Shown in pieces: positions 21,104 through 22,842 of a stretch of 22,842 bases of DNA. Below the pieces are notes generated by a model. The model saw only the letters and a list, made by a program, of their open reading frames with translations, was not told the origin of the DNA and made no database searches. The DNA is from a virus. Made by a program: the position numbers and the translations under genes. The first letter of the stretch is position 1, and each line of letters starts with the position of its first letter. The stretch spans positions 1 through 22,842 of the IMG/VR virus record IMGVR_UViG_3300022221_000028; one strand, 5' to 3'.

Positions 21104-21346
21104 TCAATTTCCGATTTCTTCAACGATATCACAATTCATGAATCCATCCATACCCGATACTATCTCACATCTTTTCGCTATTGATATTGTAAATTCAAAA
21201 CAGACAGTATGCGAGGCATCCGTTAATATACATGATAAAATTGTTTGACTATCATCACTTAAATACATGTATGCTACTGTCGGGTCAGTGTAACCATATG
21301 CGGTATTTGATAATAAAAGTATGATTCCCAGAACGAGTTTTTTCAT
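21104..21346 (-). CDS. Small secreted Cys-containing protein, 80 aa
   Basis: Classic signal peptide: MKK, a hydrophobic core (LVLGIILLLSNTA) and likely cleavage after AYG at residue 18. The mature 62-residue protein has four cysteines (39, 49, 60, 72), enough for two disulfides in the periplasm. Start shares bases with the upstream stop (TAATG). Function unknown; its position between structural and lysis genes suggests late, periplasmic activity. Confidence 0.65.
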   Translation of the reverse strand: MKKLVLGIILLLSNTAYGYTDPTVAYMYLSDDSQTILSCILTDASHTVCFEFTISIAKRCEIVSGMDGFMNCDIVEEIGN

Positions 21347-22047
21347 TATGCTATTGTTGTACTTGAAAATGTATCGGTAACGGTCCCAATTGTTAAAATC
21401 GAATCCACCTGCGTATTATTGATTGCCGATGCTGTGTGTCTAACGCGAATTACATCATTCAATTTCACGGTATCAGCGGAAGATTTATAATCACCACCAT
21501 TAATTGAATATTCGGAACTTGCATCACCTGCAATTGTGATTGCCGAAGGAAAATTGATTCCCTTGACGATGATTGCATCGGATATAATTTCTGATCCTAA
21601 AGAAACATCTGTTTGGTCAACAAATGTAAATTGAGTCGGTGTAGTGTCTACAGCGGTCGATACGACGACATCTTCGATTATCTTCACCATGCCATACATT
21701 AAAGTTTTAACCTCTATAGGAGTCGTTCCTTCAATCACACGATGTATTGCGTAGTGGTATTTACCTGCTTCGATTAATGCTGTGTCGATGGATGGAAGAA
21801 CAAGGTGCATAACACCATCTACAACAGAATCTAAAACATTATCACCTGCTGTATTTTTTATTAATAATGCAGCCGCGCCATCTTCATCATTTAAATCGGA
21901 TTTGAATGCAATCCAGAGAGACCAATCTGCGATGTTTATCGGATTGGGAGGGATATGCAATGTTGGGTCACCACCATCATCAAATACAAATTTGTATGAT
22001 ACTGTGTCACCTCTAACGATATCTCTGAGATTTTTCTTTTCAGCCAT
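21346..22047 (-). CDS. Structural protein with baseplate-like N-domain and C-terminal Ig-like domain, 233 aa
   Basis: Residues about 1-125 look like the beta-rich N-terminal domain of phage upper-baseplate/BppU-type proteins (RGDTVSYKFVFDD, WSLWIAFKS, then IEAGKYHYAIHRVIEG near its end). Residues about 150-233 look like a bacterial Ig-like repeat, with EYSINGGDYKSSADTV and LNDVIRVRHTAS followed by ILTIGTVTDTF, as in surface adhesins. A virion surface or fibre-attachment role is likely. A late promoter lies 27 bases before the ATG, with an AGAAG site. No T4 protein occupies this position. Confidence 0.65.
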   Translation of the reverse strand: MAEKKNLRDIVRGDTVSYKFVFDDGGDPTLHIPPNPINIADWSLWIAFKSDLNDEDGAAALLIKNTAGDNVLDSVVDGVMHLVLPSIDTALIEAGKYHYAIHRVIEGTTPIEVKTLMYGMVKIIEDVVVSTAVDTTPTQFTFVDQTDVSLGSEIISDAIIVKGINFPSAITIAGDASSEYSINGGDYKSSADTVKLNDVIRVRHTASAINNTQVDSILTIGTVTDTFSSTTIA

Positions 22048-22074
22048 GATCTTCTTATAAAATTGTGTATTAAA

Positions 22075-22082
22075 TATTTATA
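22075..22082 (-). promoter_or_regulatory. T4-type late promoter for the Ig-like structural gene
   Basis: Perfect TATAAATA on the minus strand, 27 bases before ATG 22047. Confidence 0.7.
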
Positions 22083-22106
22083 ATACTTGAGACCGTAGAA
22101 ATAATT

Positions 22107-22316
22107 TTACCCGAAAGATATATTTATTGTATTTTCTATGGTTTCAAACGAGAAGTTGAGTGAACTTTCTGGTATAATGAACGATGGATCAACGTCTGAA
22201 AATATATAAGAGTCTCCATTTTCATCATGCATGGAGACGTAATATTCATTGTCAAGATCATATCGAAATCGTATAAACCCCTCTTCCTCTTTAGGTTTAA
22301 CTTTATCGTGCGCCAT
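22107..22316 (-). CDS. Hypothetical acidic protein, 69 aa
   Basis: Acidic, beta-rich protein (FIRFRYDLDNEYYVSMHDEN) with no recognised family. Start overlaps the upstream stop (TAATG), so it is translated with the spanin-like genes. Confidence 0.6.
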   Translation of the reverse strand: MAHDKVKPKEEEGFIRFRYDLDNEYYVSMHDENGDSYIFSDVDPSFIIPESSLNFSFETIENTINISFG

Positions 22317-22591
22317 TATTTACCGCTTATTCTTTCGATAATCTTTTCAAGTTTTTTGCTGTAATCCTTTAATTGGATAATCGTTATTGGATACGCACGA
22401 AAAACTTCTTTCATATTCGTTACATCGATGTTATTCAATTCCAATTCTGGTCGAATAAATTCATCCACGACTGGACATTCTTTAACGGGAATTTTCACTT
22501 CTTGCACCTTAACACGATATCTGATGACCTCCTTTGTGCCACACCCTGATAATGCAATCACAACAATAAATGATATTAAAAATTTCACCAT
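22316..22591 (-). CDS. Putative outer-membrane spanin (Rz1-like lipoprotein), 91 aa
   Basis: The N-terminus has a lipoprotein signal with lipobox LSGC (Cys17), predicting acylation and anchoring in the outer membrane. The remainder, with KECPVVDEFIRPELEL and a C-terminal helix (ITIIQLKDYSKKLEKIIERI), fits a small periplasmic lipoprotein. It overlaps the end of the upstream coiled-coil gene by seven bases, the usual Rz/Rz1 layout. Together they would fuse inner and outer membranes at lysis. The call rests on lipobox, size and arrangement. Confidence 0.65.
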   Translation of the reverse strand: MVKFLISFIVVIALSGCGTKEVIRYRVKVQEVKIPVKECPVVDEFIRPELELNNIDVTNMKEVFRAYPITIIQLKDYSKKLEKIIERISGK

Positions 22592-22842
22592 GACTTTAGC
22601 TCCGGTACATAATCCTTTAGTAACTGTAAACCATCATCACATGTAGTGAATACCTTTTCCTTGATGACTTTAATTTTCTCGACCGTCTCAATTTCGGGAG
22701 GTCGTTTCATCAAATCATCAATTTCAATTTGTTTTAATTTCAATATCGTGTTCTGTTTATCAATCTCATCATTTCTAGCATTGATAGAATCAGTTAATTC
22801 TTGTTTGTCTGTAATCAATAGAGCATTTTCGACATTAGCATC
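22585..22842 (-). CDS. Putative inner-membrane spanin (Rz-like), 5' end cut by window edge
   Basis: The frame is open from the right edge to the TGA at 22585 (85 residues visible); the start and expected N-terminal membrane anchor lie outside. The visible part is a charged helix (about residues 1-50), probably a coiled coil, then a PPEIETVEKIKVIKEKV segment and a C-terminal LLKDYVPELKSW. With the overlapping lipoprotein gene downstream, this fits an i-spanin. Without the N-terminus the call is tentative. Confidence 0.55.
   Translation of the reverse strand, partial: DANVENALLITDKQELTDSINARNDEIDKQNTILKLKQIEIDDLMKRPPEIETVEKIKVIKEKVFTTCDDGLQLLKDYVPELKSW

Noticed and set aside
1-22842. tRNA genes, CRISPR arrays, insertion sequences or attachment sites
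   Set aside because: No cloverleaf, no regularly spaced repeats, no transposase or integrase motifs, and hardly any non-coding space to hold them.

Overview
This window is a piece of the late (structural) module of a T4-related myovirus that infects a Gram-negative bacterium. Nearly every morphogenesis gene can be recognised from its protein sequence. The DNA is AT-rich and densely packed. The host inference rests on a lipobox protein in a spanin-like gene pair, a signal-peptide protein and sigma70-like promoters. I see no tRNA, rRNA, CRISPR array, insertion sequence or integrase.

Minus strand (late genes, read from the right edge leftwards): inner and outer spanin-like pair (22842-22316); a small hypothetical and an Ig-like structural protein (22316-21346); a small secreted Cys protein and a holin-like membrane protein (21346-20793); a small leader-bearing protein (20780-20550); gp13, another leader-bearing protein and gp14 (20543-18675); gp15 (15158-14400); gp16, gp17, gp18, gp19 and gp20 (10525-4583); eight small genes (4583-2227); the gp21 prohead protease; one more leader-bearing protein; and gp22 scaffold, which runs off the left edge. 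The order 13-14-15-16-17-18-19-20-21-22 is that of T4.

Plus strand (presumed early genes): two islands interrupt this order, one between genes 16 and 15 (10589-14413) and one between genes 15 and 14 (15217-18718). Together they hold about 20 small, mostly unrecognised genes in tightly coupled operons. They are driven by near-consensus sigma70-type promoters with a 16-base spacer, two of which belong to duplicated promoter cassettes. The minus-strand genes instead carry perfect T4 late promoter octamers (TATAAATA), so strand and expression class separate cleanly.

Most notable points: (1) several small proteins carry an N-terminal leader like the T4 capsid-targeting sequence (MKTYKEFI-x-E and variants), suggesting an enlarged set of packaged, protease-processed capsid cargo; (2) at both divergent late/early junctions the start codons sit at the expected transcription start on both strands, suggesting leaderless mRNAs; (3) promoter and promoter-plus-leader cassettes are duplicated; (4) the gp22 scaffold has an added zinc-ribbon-like head and gp21 an added C-terminal domain; (5) a small transglutaminase-like protein is encoded between portal and protease.
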